Of a stretch of 64,000 nucleotides of DNA, positions 51,020-62,525 are shown one piece after another (the stretch's first letter is position 1; each line of letters starts with the position of its first letter). The notes beneath the pieces were generated by a model. That model worked only from the letters and a program-made list of their open reading frames with translations, was not told where the DNA came from and ran no database searches. A program made the position numbers and the translations under genes. The stretch is from Luteimonas sp. MC1825 (GTDB taxonomy: Bacteria > Pseudomonadota > Gammaproteobacteria > Xanthomonadales > Xanthomonadaceae): the NCBI RefSeq assembly GCF_014764385.1, contig NZ_CP061714.1, forward strand, positions 992,001 to 1,056,000. The letters are read 5' to 3'.

Positions 51020-51541
51020 GTGAGCCAGGACAGCCAGGCTCCGGGTGAGGACGATCGCGGCGGCAAGCGCCGCCGTCGCCCGGACCCCACGCCGGTGCAG
51101 CGGGCGCTGGGGCTGCTGGTTCGCCGCGAGCATTCGCGCAAGGAGTTGCGCCGCAAGCTGGAAGCGCGCGGTGTCGCGGACGACGAGGCCGAGGTGGCCA
51201 TCGAGCGCATGGTCGAGGGCGGCTGGCAGGACGATCGCCGGTTCGCGATCAGCCTGGCGCGGATGCGCGTGTCCACGGGTTACGGACCGCTGCGCATCCG
51301 TGCCGAGCTGGGGACCCATGGCCTGGCGGACGAGGTGATCGAGGCCGCCTTCGCCGACCTGGCGGAAAGTGGCGACGACGACTGGTTGGCCGGTGCCCGC
51401 AGGCTGGTCGGCCGTCGGCTGGGTCCGATCCGAGAGGACGACCTGGTGCAGCGGCGCAAGGCGGCCGAATTGTTGTTCCGGCGGGGCTTTGGCGGCGATA
51501 CGGTACGCGCCGCGACCGCGTTCGACCCCGACGACGACTGA
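51020..51541 (+). CDS. recX: RecA regulator RecX
   Basis: 173 residues from a GTG start. Binds the RecA filament and limits its activity. Three helical RecX repeats are visible: [40 protein letters not shown] with [20 protein letters not shown], and [16 protein letters not shown]. Directly follows recA, as in most proteobacteria. Confidence 0.93.
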   Translation: MSQDSQAPGEDDRGGKRRRRPDPTPVQRALGLLVRREHSRKELRRKLEARGVADDEAEVAIERMVEGGWQDDRRFAISLARMRVSTGYGPLRIRAELGTHGLADEVIEAAFADLAESGDDDWLAGARRLVGRRLGPIREDDLVQRRKAAELLFRRGFGGDTVRAATAFDPDDD

Positions 51542-51690
51542 ACCCGTGCGGTGGGCCGGGGTGCTGCGACCCTCGTGCGGCCTGCTAACCTAGCGGCATC
51601 GGAACGCCACCGGATGTCGCCTTCGCGCGCTGCGCGGAGCTTGCGGCACCCGGTGCGGTGCCGCCCCCCAGCCCGCAAGCACCAGCGCAG

Positions 51691-54345
<2,655 letters not shown>

Positions 54346-54396
54346 AAAGCGGCGTGCCATGACCTATGACCTACATGTGCGGGCCTGTTCGGCCGG

Positions 54397-54402
54397 TATC
54401 AT
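54397..54402 (+). promoter_or_regulatory. -10 box of csrA
   Basis: TATCAT in GGCCGGTATCATGATTGGGC, about 95 bases before csrA. The CCGGTAT context is the same as before ffh and rplS. Confidence 0.5.
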
Positions 54403-54459
54403 GATTGGGCTACGTGAACCATCTTGGATGCGGTGACGACGTCACGGCTCCTCAGTCGA

Positions 54460-54490
54460 CCCGGCCATCTGGATGGCCGGGACATGGAGT
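54460..54490 (+). promoter_or_regulatory. csrA leader hairpin with GGA sites, candidate CsrA autoregulatory site
   Basis: A 9-bp stem CCCGGCCAT / ATGGCCGGG closes over loop CTGG, so a GGA lies at the loop edge (54471-54473). A second GGA sits at the ribosome site (54486-54489, GGAG), 9 bases before the ATG, and a third at 54426-54428. CsrA binds GGA in hairpin loops, so it could block its own translation. Confidence 0.5.
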
Positions 54491-54497
54491 TCCCTAC

Positions 54498-54701
54498 ATG
54501 TTGATTTTGACCAGGCGGGTCGGTGAGACGCTGATGATCGGTGATTCGGTCACCGTGACGGTGCTGGGCGTCAAGGGCAACCAGGTCCGCATCGGCATCA
54601 CCGCGCCGAAGGATGTCTCGGTGCACCGCGAAGAGATCTACCAGCGGATCCACGGCGGCGAGGGCGCGGCCGGGAGTGAAGTCGAGGGCGATGCCGATTG
54701 A
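54498..54701 (+). CDS. csrA: Carbon storage regulator CsrA/RsmA
   Basis: 67 residues. RNA-binding dimer that controls translation of many mRNAs in motility, biofilm and carbon use. [20 protein letters not shown] is the family start, and [10 protein letters not shown] holds the RNA-contact Arg near residue 44. GGAG precedes the ATG. In Xanthomonas relatives RsmA controls virulence and biofilm. Followed by a terminator and two tRNAs. Confidence 0.97.
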   Translation: MLILTRRVGETLMIGDSVTVTVLGVKGNQVRIGITAPKDVSVHREEIYQRIHGGEGAAGSEVEGDAD

Positions 54702-54740
54702 TGTTTGCCGGCTGCGCTGCAAGCCGGTATCCTTCGCTCC

Positions 54741-54764
54741 CACGCCGGCCTGAAGGCCGGCGTG
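54741..54764 (+). terminator. Terminator after csrA
   Basis: CACGCCGGCC - TGAA - GGCCGGCGTG hairpin followed by GTGTTT, 40 bases after csrA and 12 before tRNA-Ser. A TATCCT box (54728-54733) just before it may be the tRNA promoter. Confidence 0.75.
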
Positions 54765-54776
54765 GTGTTTCATCCC

Positions 54777-54869
54777 GGAGAGTTGCCCGAGTGGCCGAAG
54801 GGGCTCCCCTGCTAAGGGAGTATGGGGCTTAAAACTCCATCGAGGGTTCGAATCCCTCACTCTCCGCCA
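54777..54869 (+). tRNA. tRNA-Ser (anticodon GCU)
   Basis: 93 bases with encoded CCA. Acceptor GGAGAGT pairs with ACTCTCC; anticodon stem-loop CTCCC-CTGCTAA-GGGAG gives GCU, reading AGC/AGU. The long variable arm (TATGGGGCTTAAAACTCCATC) is typical of tRNA-Ser; T-arm GAGGGTTCGAATCCCTC. Confidence 0.95.
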
Positions 54870-54921
54870 GCTTCAAAGCGTTGACGAAGTTGGCGTGTTG
54901 CTGCAAAATTCCGCTTCTAGC

Positions 54922-54998
54922 GCGCCCGTAGCTCAGCTGGATAGAGCACCAGGCTACGAACTTGGGGGTCGGAGGTTCGAATCCTTCCGGGCGCACCA
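54922..54998 (+). tRNA. tRNA-Arg (anticodon ACG)
   Basis: 77 bases with encoded CCA. Acceptor GCGCCCG pairs with CGGGCGC; D-arm GCTCAGCTGGATAGAGC; anticodon stem-loop CCAGG-CTACGAA-CTTGG gives ACG, read as inosine after modification; T-arm GGAGGTTCGAATCCTTC. Confidence 0.95.
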
Positions 54999-55009
54999 TA
55001 TGATGCAAA

Positions 55010-55035
55010 AACGCCAGCGGCTTGCCGCTGGCGTT
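55010..55035 (+). terminator. Terminator after tRNA-Arg
   Basis: AACGCCAGCGG - CTTG - CCGCTGGCGTT, an 11-bp stem followed by CTTGTTT. Confidence 0.88.
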
Positions 55036-55206
55036 CTTGTTTCCGCGGCCGGGTGACTGTCTGCAACTCCTGAATGATCCCGATTGCCACTCGCCAAGTG
55101 TGATTGGGGTCGCGTTCTCACGCGATCTTCATCGCTAACCTGCGCCGGCGGTTCAATCACTCACGCACGGCGAACAGGGGCGCTGCTGCAAACTTCGGAG
55201 CTCTAC

Positions 55207-57033
55207 ATGCGCCCATTATCGCCTTTACAAGGTCGTTGCCCGTTATCAGGCTTACCGGAAACCTCGATCCTCGCCAACCTGCACCATGCTGCACCTGACG
55301 CGCCAGAGACACAGCGCGAACGCTCCACCCGCCGGCCACGCGCACTCGCCGCCCTCGCCGCAACACCACTTCTCCTGGCCTTCGTGGCCGCCCCGGCCTT
55401 CGCCGCGGAATGGTTCGTATCCCCCACCGGCAATGACAGCAGCGGCAATGGCAGCATCGGCTCGCCGTTCCGTACCGTGAAGCGCGTGCTTTCCACGACC
55501 AATGGCGTGGTTTCCGCCGGCGATACGGTCACGCTTCGCGGTGGCGGCACCTACAACGAATGCGACGTGCGCCTGCGCAAGCCGATGACGCTGCGCTCCT
55601 ACCCCGGCGAACGCGCGCACATCCATTGCGACGTGAACACCCCCGACAGCGTCACCATCCAGATCGATCCGGGTGCCTCGGGCAGCCGCCTCAGCAACCT
55701 GGAGATCAGTGGCGGGCGCTACTACGCCGTGATGCTGCAGACCAGCTGGTACCAGGGCGGTCCGGCCAGCAACAAGGGCGCCGAGAACGTGGTGCTTGAA
55801 GACCTGCTGATCCGCGATACCGGCCGTGACGGCATCAAGGTCACCCCGAAGTCCAACAACGCGACCATCCGTCGCGTCGAGATCCGCAACACCGGCAAGA
55901 TGTACCCGGCTGGCACGTCGCCGGATGCGATGAACGCCGACGGCATCGACAACGTCAATGGCTCCGGCATGCTGGTCGAGGACAGCTATATCCACGACAT
56001 CGCCACCACCGGCCTGTACTTCAAGGGCGGCGCGGCGGACGTGGTGGTGCAGCGCAACCGCATCGAGAACACCGGCATGGCGGGCATCCTGGTGGGCTTC
56101 GACACCAGCACCGAGTTCTTCGACCTGCAGCTCAATCCGCAGTACTACGAGTCGATCCGCGGCACCGTTCGCAACAACGTGGTCCGCAACACGCAGTACG
56201 CGGGCATCGGGCTCTATGCGGCGAAGGATGCGCTGGTCGCGAACAACACCATCGTCAACGCGGCGCGCAAGGGCCACGGCGCCCTGTACTTCGGCGTGCC
56301 GTTCCAGGACTGGGACCCGTTGGCGGGCCGCCCGTCGAGCGTCAACCCGCGGCTGGTCAACAACCTGGTCATCCAGGACGGCGGGAACTGCATCGACATC
56401 CGCTACAGCGGCGAGCTGGGCGGACTGTCCGGGCTCAGCGGCTCGGCCAACTCCAACTACAACGGCTTCCACAATGCCAATTGCACGTTCCGTGACTCGC
56501 GCCCGGGCAGTGGCCTTGCGACGGCGGGAACGCTGGGGCAGTGGCGGTCCGCGACCGGCCAGGACGCCAACAGCAAGCTGGCCGCGTTCTCGGTAAGCGC
56601 GACCGGCCACCTGCCCGCAGGCAGCCCGGCGATCGGTGCCGGCACCCCGCTGGCCCAGGTGCTGAATGACATCGACAAGGACATCCGTGGCGCCACCTAT
56701 GACATCGGTGCCGACCAGGTCACGGCGGGCACGACGCCGCCGCCGACCAACCCGCCGCCGACGACCCCGCCGCGCCGGCATCGCATCAAGTCGCCAGCGG
56801 TCGACCTTCCGCCGGTTGCCTCGCCGCCGCGCCCGCGGGTGGATGGTCCGGTCAATGGCGGCCGGCCGCCGGTACGCACCCCTGCGCGTCCGGGTGTCAC
56901 CGGCGCGCGGTTGACCACGGGCCAGCCGGCCACGGCGGACGCCGACGTGGTGATCACCTCGCCAGCCGCGGCTGCATGGAAGCAGCTGGGCAGCTGGGTC
57001 GACGGCGCGAAGCAGAAGCTCTCCGCCAACTGA
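55207..57033 (+). CDS. Secreted right-handed beta-helix protein at the exopolysaccharide locus
   Basis: 608 residues; GGAG 6 bases before the ATG supports this start. The hydrophobic signal segment (ALAALAATPLLLAFVAAPAF) comes only after a 45-residue basic N-terminal part, unusually long. Residues about 70-440 show repeated beta-helix turns: VVLEDLLIRDTGRDGIKV, ATIRRVEIRNTGKMYP, MLVEDSYIHDIATTGLYF, VVVQRNRIENTGMAGILV, VRNNVVRNTQYAGIGLYA and ALVANNTIVNAARKG. The tail is Pro-rich and disordered and has no PEP-CTERM anchor. This fold is common in polysaccharide lyases and epimerases, so it may trim or modify the polymer of the adjacent locus; enzymatic residues are not identifiable. Confidence 0.75.
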   Translation: MRPLSPLQGRCPLSGLPETSILANLHHAAPDAPETQRERSTRRPRALAALAATPLLLAFVAAPAFAAEWFVSPTGNDSSGNGSIGSPFRTVKRVLSTTNGVVSAGDTVTLRGGGTYNECDVRLRKPMTLRSYPGERAHIHCDVNTPDSVTIQIDPGASGSRLSNLEISGGRYYAVMLQTSWYQGGPASNKGAENVVLEDLLIRDTGRDGIKVTPKSNNATIRRVEIRNTGKMYPAGTSPDAMNADGIDNVNGSGMLVEDSYIHDIATTGLYFKGGAADVVVQRNRIENTGMAGILVGFDTSTEFFDLQLNPQYYESIRGTVRNNVVRNTQYAGIGLYAAKDALVANNTIVNAARKGHGALYFGVPFQDWDPLAGRPSSVNPRLVNNLVIQDGGNCIDIRYSGELGGLSGLSGSANSNYNGFHNANCTFRDSRPGSGLATAGTLGQWRSATGQDANSKLAAFSVSATGHLPAGSPAIGAGTPLAQVLNDIDKDIRGATYDIGADQVTAGTTPPPTNPPPTTPPRRHRIKSPAVDLPPVASPPRPRVDGPVNGGRPPVRTPARPGVTGARLTTGQPATADADVVITSPAAAAWKQLGSWVDGAKQKLSAN

Positions 57034-57245
57034 GCACTACCTGGCTGCCGCCCGTCATGGGCGGCAGCCAGGCCGCGGTCGCGGGGCTCCACTCCGCGCG
57101 GCCTGGCCCCCCGGTTCCTTTTGGCCGGTTTGCATCGTGATCCGAGTTTCTCTGGATGGGCGTCGCCATGCGCTGCCCACGTCCAGTGATCGCGATGGCG
57201 AACGGGGGTCGGCATGTTGTCGTTCAAGTGCAAAGGGCGAGGCCG

Positions 57246-58640
57246 GTGATCCGGGCCTTCGGCGGGCGTGCCCACCGCCTCGTGCGCATCCAGTGGCTGC
57301 TCGAGTCGCTGGCCCTGCTGCTCGCCTCGGTGGCGGCGATCTGCCTGCGCTTTTCCGATGATCCGGACGGCCGCAGCCTGCACCTGGCCATGGTCCCGTT
57401 TCCGGCGATCCTGGTACCGATGTACGTCACCATGGCGATGGCGGCATTCGGGCTCTACCAGTCCCACGTACGGCACAATCCTTCCGAACTCGTGCTTCGC
57501 ATGCTGCTGGCGTTCGCGTTCGGCGGCGTCGGCCTGCTGGTGACCTATTACGCGGTGCCGCAGACCTACATGGGTCGAGGGCTGCTGTCGATCACCCTCG
57601 CACTCGGCTTCGTCTCCGTCGCCGCGCTCCGCTGGGGGGCGCGCAGCCTGACGGGTGGCCAGGCCTACAAGCGGCGCGTCCTGGTGTATGGCGCCGGCGA
57701 ACAGGCCGACCTCATCAACCGCCGCATGCGCCGGCGGGCTGACCGGCAGGCATTCTGCGTGGTCGGCTTCGTGCCGGCCCCCGGCCAGCGGGTCGTGGTC
57801 GCCGAGGACCTGCTCGTGCGCACCATGCTCGACCTTCCCTCGCTGACCCGCGAGATGGGCGTGCAGGAGATCGTCGTGGCCCCGGATGAGCGTCGCGGCG
57901 GCCTGCCGATGGAGGACATCCTGGCCTGCGCGCAGCGCGGTATCTCGGTGGTGAACATCCCGATGTTCTTCGAGCGCGAGGCGGGCATGATCAAGCTCGA
58001 GGCAGCCGACCCGTCCTCGCTGGTGTTCTCCGGAGGCTTCGACCATTCGCTGATGCGGCGGCTGAGCAAGCGCAGCTTCGACCTGGCTGCCGCCACCGCG
58101 CTGCTCCTGGTCGCGTGGCCGGCCATGCTGCTGGTGGCGGCGGCCGTGCGCATCGAGGGCGGCGGGCCGGTGCTCTACCGGCAGATGCGCGTGGGCGAGG
58201 GTGGACGCAGCTTCGAACTGGCCAAGTTCCGCAGCATGCGCACCGACGCCGAAGGCGACGGCGTGGCGCGATGGGCGAGCCGCGACGACAACCGCACCAC
58301 GCGCGTGGGCCGCTTCATCCGCAAGACGCGCCTGGACGAGCTGCCGCAACTGTTCAACGTGCTGGCCGGCGACATGAGCTTCGTCGGGCCGCGCCCGGAG
58401 CGCCCGCAGTTCGTGCAGCAGCTCAACGGCGAGATCCGCTACTACAACGTGCGCCACTCGGTGAAGCCGGGGCTTACCGGCTGGGCGCAGTTGCGCTATC
58501 CGTATGGCGCATCGGTCAGCGACGCGCAGGAAAAGCTCAAGTTCGACCTTTTCTACGTCAAGAACCAGGGGCTCGTGTTCGATTTCATGATCCTGCTGCA
58601 GACGGTCGAGGTCGTCCTGTTCAGGCGGGGTGCGCGCTAG
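57246..58640 (+). CDS. Sugar-phosphate transferase initiating exopolysaccharide (exosortase-A-locus type)
   Basis: 464 residues from a GTG with AGGGCGAGG upstream; IRAFGGRAHRLVRIQWLLES matches the usual family start. In-frame ATGs at 57156, 57168 and 57195 are alternatives. Four N-terminal membrane segments, a CoA-binding-like middle (VLVYGAGEQADLINRRM), one more segment and the C-terminal bacterial sugar transferase domain: KRSFDLAAATALLLVAWPAM, GPVLYRQMRVGEGGRSFELA, KFRSMRTDAEGDG, RLDELPQLFNVLAGDMSFVG and PRPERPQF. It transfers a sugar phosphate to undecaprenyl phosphate. The architecture is that of the PEP-CTERM-system-associated transferases rather than GumD/WcaJ. Confidence 0.85.
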   Translation: MIRAFGGRAHRLVRIQWLLESLALLLASVAAICLRFSDDPDGRSLHLAMVPFPAILVPMYVTMAMAAFGLYQSHVRHNPSELVLRMLLAFAFGGVGLLVTYYAVPQTYMGRGLLSITLALGFVSVAALRWGARSLTGGQAYKRRVLVYGAGEQADLINRRMRRRADRQAFCVVGFVPAPGQRVVVAEDLLVRTMLDLPSLTREMGVQEIVVAPDERRGGLPMEDILACAQRGISVVNIPMFFEREAGMIKLEAADPSSLVFSGGFDHSLMRRLSKRSFDLAAATALLLVAWPAMLLVAAAVRIEGGGPVLYRQMRVGEGGRSFELAKFRSMRTDAEGDGVARWASRDDNRTTRVGRFIRKTRLDELPQLFNVLAGDMSFVGPRPERPQFVQQLNGEIRYYNVRHSVKPGLTGWAQLRYPYGASVSDAQEKLKFDLFYVKNQGLVFDFMILLQTVEVVLFRRGAR

Positions 58641-58687
58641 GCCGGCCGTCCGCCGCCGTGGATTCCGTTACCTGATCGACCCCTTCC

Positions 58688-58966
58688 ATGGATGATCCAG
58701 TGAGCCAGTACGAATCCCGCATCCGCGCCTTCATCGACGAGAACTTCCCGCCCGCCGGCCCGGGCGGGCCGCCCGCCGCGGAGGTCAGCCTGCTGGAATC
58801 GGGCGTCATCGATTCCATGGGGGTGTTGCTGCTGGTGACCTGGCTGGAGCAGGAGTTCGGCCTCATGGTCGACGACGATGAAGTGCTGCCGGACAACCTC
58901 GACAGCATCGCCGCCATCGACGCTTTCGTCGCGCGCAAGCTCCTGGAGATGGAGCTGTCCGAGTGA
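58688..58966 (+). CDS. Acyl carrier protein of the exopolysaccharide locus
   Basis: 92 residues. Four-helix carrier with the phosphopantetheine Ser43 in LLESGVIDSMGVLLLVTWLE. Acidic, as expected. Its stop overlaps the GTG of the acyl-CoA ligase, so it is almost certainly the partner that receives the acyl group. ACP plus ligase pairs are a known part of exosortase-A loci; what is acylated is not known. Confidence 0.85.
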   Translation: MDDPVSQYESRIRAFIDENFPPAGPGGPPAAEVSLLESGVIDSMGVLLLVTWLEQEFGLMVDDDEVLPDNLDSIAAIDAFVARKLLEMELSE

Positions 58967-60534
58967 CGGCACGTTGCGAGCGCTGGCTGGCGCGGGCGGC
59001 CGCGCAGCACCCGGGCAAGACGGCCGTCGTGCGTGGCGGTCGCCGGGTCGACTACGCCACGCTGCACGCCGAAAGCGAGCGCTTCGCCGCCGCGCTGGCC
59101 GGACATGCGGCACTGGGCGACGGCCAGCGCTGCGTGGTGTTCCTGGAGAACTCGGTCGAGGCCGCGGTCGGCGTGTTCGGCACCCTGCGCGCCGGTGGCG
59201 TGTTCTCGGTGATCAATCCCACCACCAAGGCGGACAAGCTCGCGTTCGTGCTCGCCGACTGCGGAGCGACGGTCCTGCTGACCCAGGCCAGCCTGCTGCC
59301 GGTGGCCCGGTCCGCCGCGGCGCGTGCGCCCAGCGTGCGTTGCATCGTGGTGGTCGACGGCGATGGCGACGGCATGAATGGCGGGGTCATCGCATACCGG
59401 CGCTTCCTCGCCGCGGCTGATCCGGGGCGCCTGCCGCTCCAGGTCGGCATCGATACCGACCTGGCCATGCTGGTGTACACCTCGGGTTCGACCGGCAACC
59501 CCAAGGGCGTGATGATGACCCACGCCAACGTCCGCTTCGCCGCCACGTCCATCACCAGCTACCTCCAGGCCAGCCACGACGACGTCGTGCTAAGCGTGCT
59601 TCCGCTCGCGTTCGACTACGGCCTCTACCAGTTGCTGATGTGCGTCAAGCTGGGCGCGACGCTGGTGCTCGAGACGTCCTTCGCGTTCCCGCAGAAGGTG
59701 CTGCCGCTGCTGGCCACCGAGCGGGTGACCGCATTCCCGCTGGTGCCGACGATGGCGGCGCTGATCGTGCAGCTGCGCAACTTCGACCCTGCCTGGGCCG
59801 CCAGCGTGCGCTACCTCACCAATACCGCCGCCGCGCTGCCGCCGGCGCACATCCGCAGGTTGCAGGACCTGTTCCCGGCCGCGCGGGTGTACTCCATGTA
59901 CGGAATGACCGAGTCCAAGCGCTGCACGTGGCTGCCGCCGGAAGAACTGGCGCGACGCCCGGACAGTGTCGGCATCGCCATTCCCGGCACCCAGGCCTGG
60001 GTGGCCGACGACGCCGGGCGGCCGTTGCCCGCCGGCGAGGTCGGCGAGCTGGTGGTGCGCGGCGGCCACGTGATGCAGGGCTACTGGAACAACGCCGAAG
60101 CCACCGCGCGCGCGCTGCGGCCCGGCCGCTACCCGTGGGAGCGCGTGCTGCACACCGGCGACCTGTTCCGCACGGATGCCGAGGGATTCCTGTACTTCGT
60201 CGGCCGCAAGGACGACATCCTCAAGTCCCGCGGCGAGAAGGTCAGCCCCAAGGAAGTGGAGAACGTGCTCTACGCCATGCACGGGGTCCGCGAGGCCGCC
60301 CTGGTCGGTGTCCCCGACCCGGTGCTCGGCCACGCGCTCAAGGCGCTGCTGGTGGTCGACGATCCCGGCCTGGACGCGCGCGCGGTGATCGCGCACTGCC
60401 GCGCCCACCTCGAGGAGTTCATGGTGCCGCGCACCGTGGAGTTCCGCGAGTCGCTGCCCAAGACCGGCACCGGCAAGATCCGGCGCAGTGAACTCCAGGC
60501 CGAAGCCGAGGGCCGCGAAGCCGCCGAAGCCTGA
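58963..60534 (+). CDS. AMP-forming acyl-CoA ligase (exosortase-A-locus type)
   Basis: 523 residues from a GTG overlapping the ACP stop. Adenylate-forming fold: LVYTSGSTGNPKGVMMTHAN (P-loop), VYSMYGMTESKRCTWLP, HTGDLFRTDAEGFLYFVGRK (A7/A8 region) and the catalytic Lys in PKTGTGKIRRSEL. It would activate a carboxylic acid and load the ACP. Substrate unknown. The gene ends 21 bases from the convergent asparagine-synthase-like gene. Confidence 0.88.
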   Translation: MTARCERWLARAAAQHPGKTAVVRGGRRVDYATLHAESERFAAALAGHAALGDGQRCVVFLENSVEAAVGVFGTLRAGGVFSVINPTTKADKLAFVLADCGATVLLTQASLLPVARSAAARAPSVRCIVVVDGDGDGMNGGVIAYRRFLAAADPGRLPLQVGIDTDLAMLVYTSGSTGNPKGVMMTHANVRFAATSITSYLQASHDDVVLSVLPLAFDYGLYQLLMCVKLGATLVLETSFAFPQKVLPLLATERVTAFPLVPTMAALIVQLRNFDPAWAASVRYLTNTAAALPPAHIRRLQDLFPAARVYSMYGMTESKRCTWLPPEELARRPDSVGIAIPGTQAWVADDAGRPLPAGEVGELVVRGGHVMQGYWNNAEATARALRPGRYPWERVLHTGDLFRTDAEGFLYFVGRKDDILKSRGEKVSPKEVENVLYAMHGVREAALVGVPDPVLGHALKALLVVDDPGLDARAVIAHCRAHLEEFMVPRTVEFRESLPKTGTGKIRRSELQAEAEGREAAEA

Positions 60535-60555
60535 GTCGACGCCGGCGGACCGGGT

Positions 60556-62523
60556 TCAGGCCAGGGCGATGCCCGCCGCCTCATGCCGCCGTCCGGCCGG
60601 CGCGTGGATGCCCTGCAGCAGGCGCGCCGACAGGATGCCGACGAACGCCTGGTTGTCCGCGAAGCTGGCGGCCTTGCCGGCGCGGGCCTTCGCGTACAGG
60701 CGTGACACGGCGGCGGCGTCGAACATGCCGTCGGCGCGGATCGCATCGGGATCGAAGGCTTCGGCCACGTAGTCGAGCGGCTGTCCGTCGACGAAGAAGC
60801 AGTCGCTGTCCGGCGCGCGGTAGGGTTGCTTGGTGCGACGCAGGATATCGGCGGGCAGGAGGCCGGCCAGTGCCTTGCGCAGCACATGCTTCTCCGACAG
60901 GCCGTGCAGCTTCCACTGTGGCGGGAGGCGGTTGGCGAACTCGACCAGGGTGTGGTCGAGGAAGGGATAGCGGCCCTCGATGGATGCCGCCATCGCCGCG
61001 CGATCGCCTTGGCTGGCCAACAGGTATCCGGCGAGCAGCGTCTTGGCTTCCACGTACTGGTCGCGCGCCAGCGGAGCCCAGCGCATGACGCGCGCCGGCA
61101 GGCGCGACTCGACCAGCGCCAGCGGGTCGAAGCCGGCGACCGCGGCGCGCAAGTCCGGCGCGAGGAACCTCAGCGCGCGCGCCGACGTGGTCCAACGCGG
61201 CACATGCGCGAACACCGGCCGGTCGATGTGCTGCATGCCCTGTCCGAAGAATTCCGCCGCGAACGCGGGGCTCGACGCTGGCGAGGTGGCGAGGTAGCCG
61301 TACAGGCGCCCGAGCAGGCGCGGACGTACCGCGGAGTGCGGCTGGCGTGCCCAGAAGCGGCGCACCTTCGCCTCCTTGAACAGGTCGTAGCCGGCGAAGA
61401 CCTCGTCGGCGCCTTCGCCGGTCAGTACCACGCGATACCCCTGGCGGCGCACCTCATCGGCAAGCCGCATCAGTGGCACGCCCGCGGTGCGCAGCACCGG
61501 GGTCTCGGCGTGCGCGATGAAGCGCGGGAATGCCTGGCCGATATCGCCCGCCGCGACCTGCAGCGTGGTGTGGTCCGTGCCCAGGTGCCGGAACATCGCC
61601 TGCTGGTGCGGGGATTCGTCGAACTCGCGCTGCGCGAACGCCACCGAGAACGTGCGCAGCGGCGTGCTGGTGGCAGTGCGCACCAGGGCGGCGATGCCCG
61701 AGGAGTCCAGGCCTCCGCTGAGGTAGGCGCCGACCGGGACATCGGCGCGCAGCTGCAGGCGGACAGCGTCCACCAGCCGCTCGCGCAGTTCGCCCGCGGC
61801 CTGGTCGATGTCGCGCCAGGGCCGGGCCGTGTCGCAGGCGTCGGGGAAGCTCCAGTCCCAGTAGCGGTGCAGGCGCTCGCGGCCGTCGGCCTCGACGGCC
61901 AGCATGTGGCCCGGCGGCAGCGTGGACACGCCGTGCCACACGGTGTCGGGGTCCATGGGGGCCCACAGCGTCAGCGCCTGCGCGAGGCCCATCGGGTCCA
62001 GGCGCGCGTGCCCGGGCAGCGCGGCGAACAGCGCCTTGACCTCGGAGGCGAACCACAGTGCGCCGCGCGCACGGGTGTAGTACAGCGGGCGGATGCCGAG
62101 GCGGTCGCGCGCAAGCACAAGCCGGCGCCGGGCGCCGTCCCAGAGGGCGATGGAAAACTGGCCGTTGAGGTGATCGACGAAGGCATCGCCGTGGTGCTGG
62201 TACAGGTGCACGATCACTTCCGTGTCCGAACGCGTGTGGAACTCGTGGCCCTGCGCCTCCAGCCGCGCGCGCAACTCGATGAAGTTGAAGATCTCGCCGT
62301 TGAACACCGTCCACACCCGGGCGTCCGGACTGGCCATCGGCTGGGCGCCGGTGGCGAGGTCGATGATCGCAAGCCGTGCGTGCGCCAGGCCGACCCCTTC
62401 GTCGACGTGGAAGCCGTAGCCGTCGGGGCCGCGATGGGCGAGGGTGGTGATCATCGAGGCCAGCACGGCGCGCGCGTCCTGCGCGGCAATGCCGGATCCG
62501 AGGTAGCCGGCCAGGCCGCACAT
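60556..62523 (-). CDS. Asparagine-synthetase-like amidotransferase (exosortase-A-locus type)
   Basis: 655 residues. N-terminal glutaminase with catalytic Cys2 (MCGLAGYLGSG) and NGEIFNF, RSDTEVIVHLYQHHGDAFVD; C-terminal synthetase domain with the PPi loop YLSGGLDSSGIAAL and LTGEGADEVFAGYDLFKEA. Many asparagine-synthetase-like proteins in exopolysaccharide loci are thought to amidate uronic acids or other sugar acids rather than make asparagine. It lies 2 bases downstream of the J-domain gene in a minus-strand unit with the deacetylase. Confidence 0.88.
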   Translation of the reverse strand: MCGLAGYLGSGIAAQDARAVLASMITTLAHRGPDGYGFHVDEGVGLAHARLAIIDLATGAQPMASPDARVWTVFNGEIFNFIELRARLEAQGHEFHTRSDTEVIVHLYQHHGDAFVDHLNGQFSIALWDGARRRLVLARDRLGIRPLYYTRARGALWFASEVKALFAALPGHARLDPMGLAQALTLWAPMDPDTVWHGVSTLPPGHMLAVEADGRERLHRYWDWSFPDACDTARPWRDIDQAAGELRERLVDAVRLQLRADVPVGAYLSGGLDSSGIAALVRTATSTPLRTFSVAFAQREFDESPHQQAMFRHLGTDHTTLQVAAGDIGQAFPRFIAHAETPVLRTAGVPLMRLADEVRRQGYRVVLTGEGADEVFAGYDLFKEAKVRRFWARQPHSAVRPRLLGRLYGYLATSPASSPAFAAEFFGQGMQHIDRPVFAHVPRWTTSARALRFLAPDLRAAVAGFDPLALVESRLPARVMRWAPLARDQYVEAKTLLAGYLLASQGDRAAMAASIEGRYPFLDHTLVEFANRLPPQWKLHGLSEKHVLRKALAGLLPADILRRTKQPYRAPDSDCFFVDGQPLDYVAEAFDPDAIRADGMFDAAAVSRLYAKARAGKAASFADNQAFVGILSARLLQGIHAPAGRRHEAAGIALA

Positions 62524-62525
62524 GC

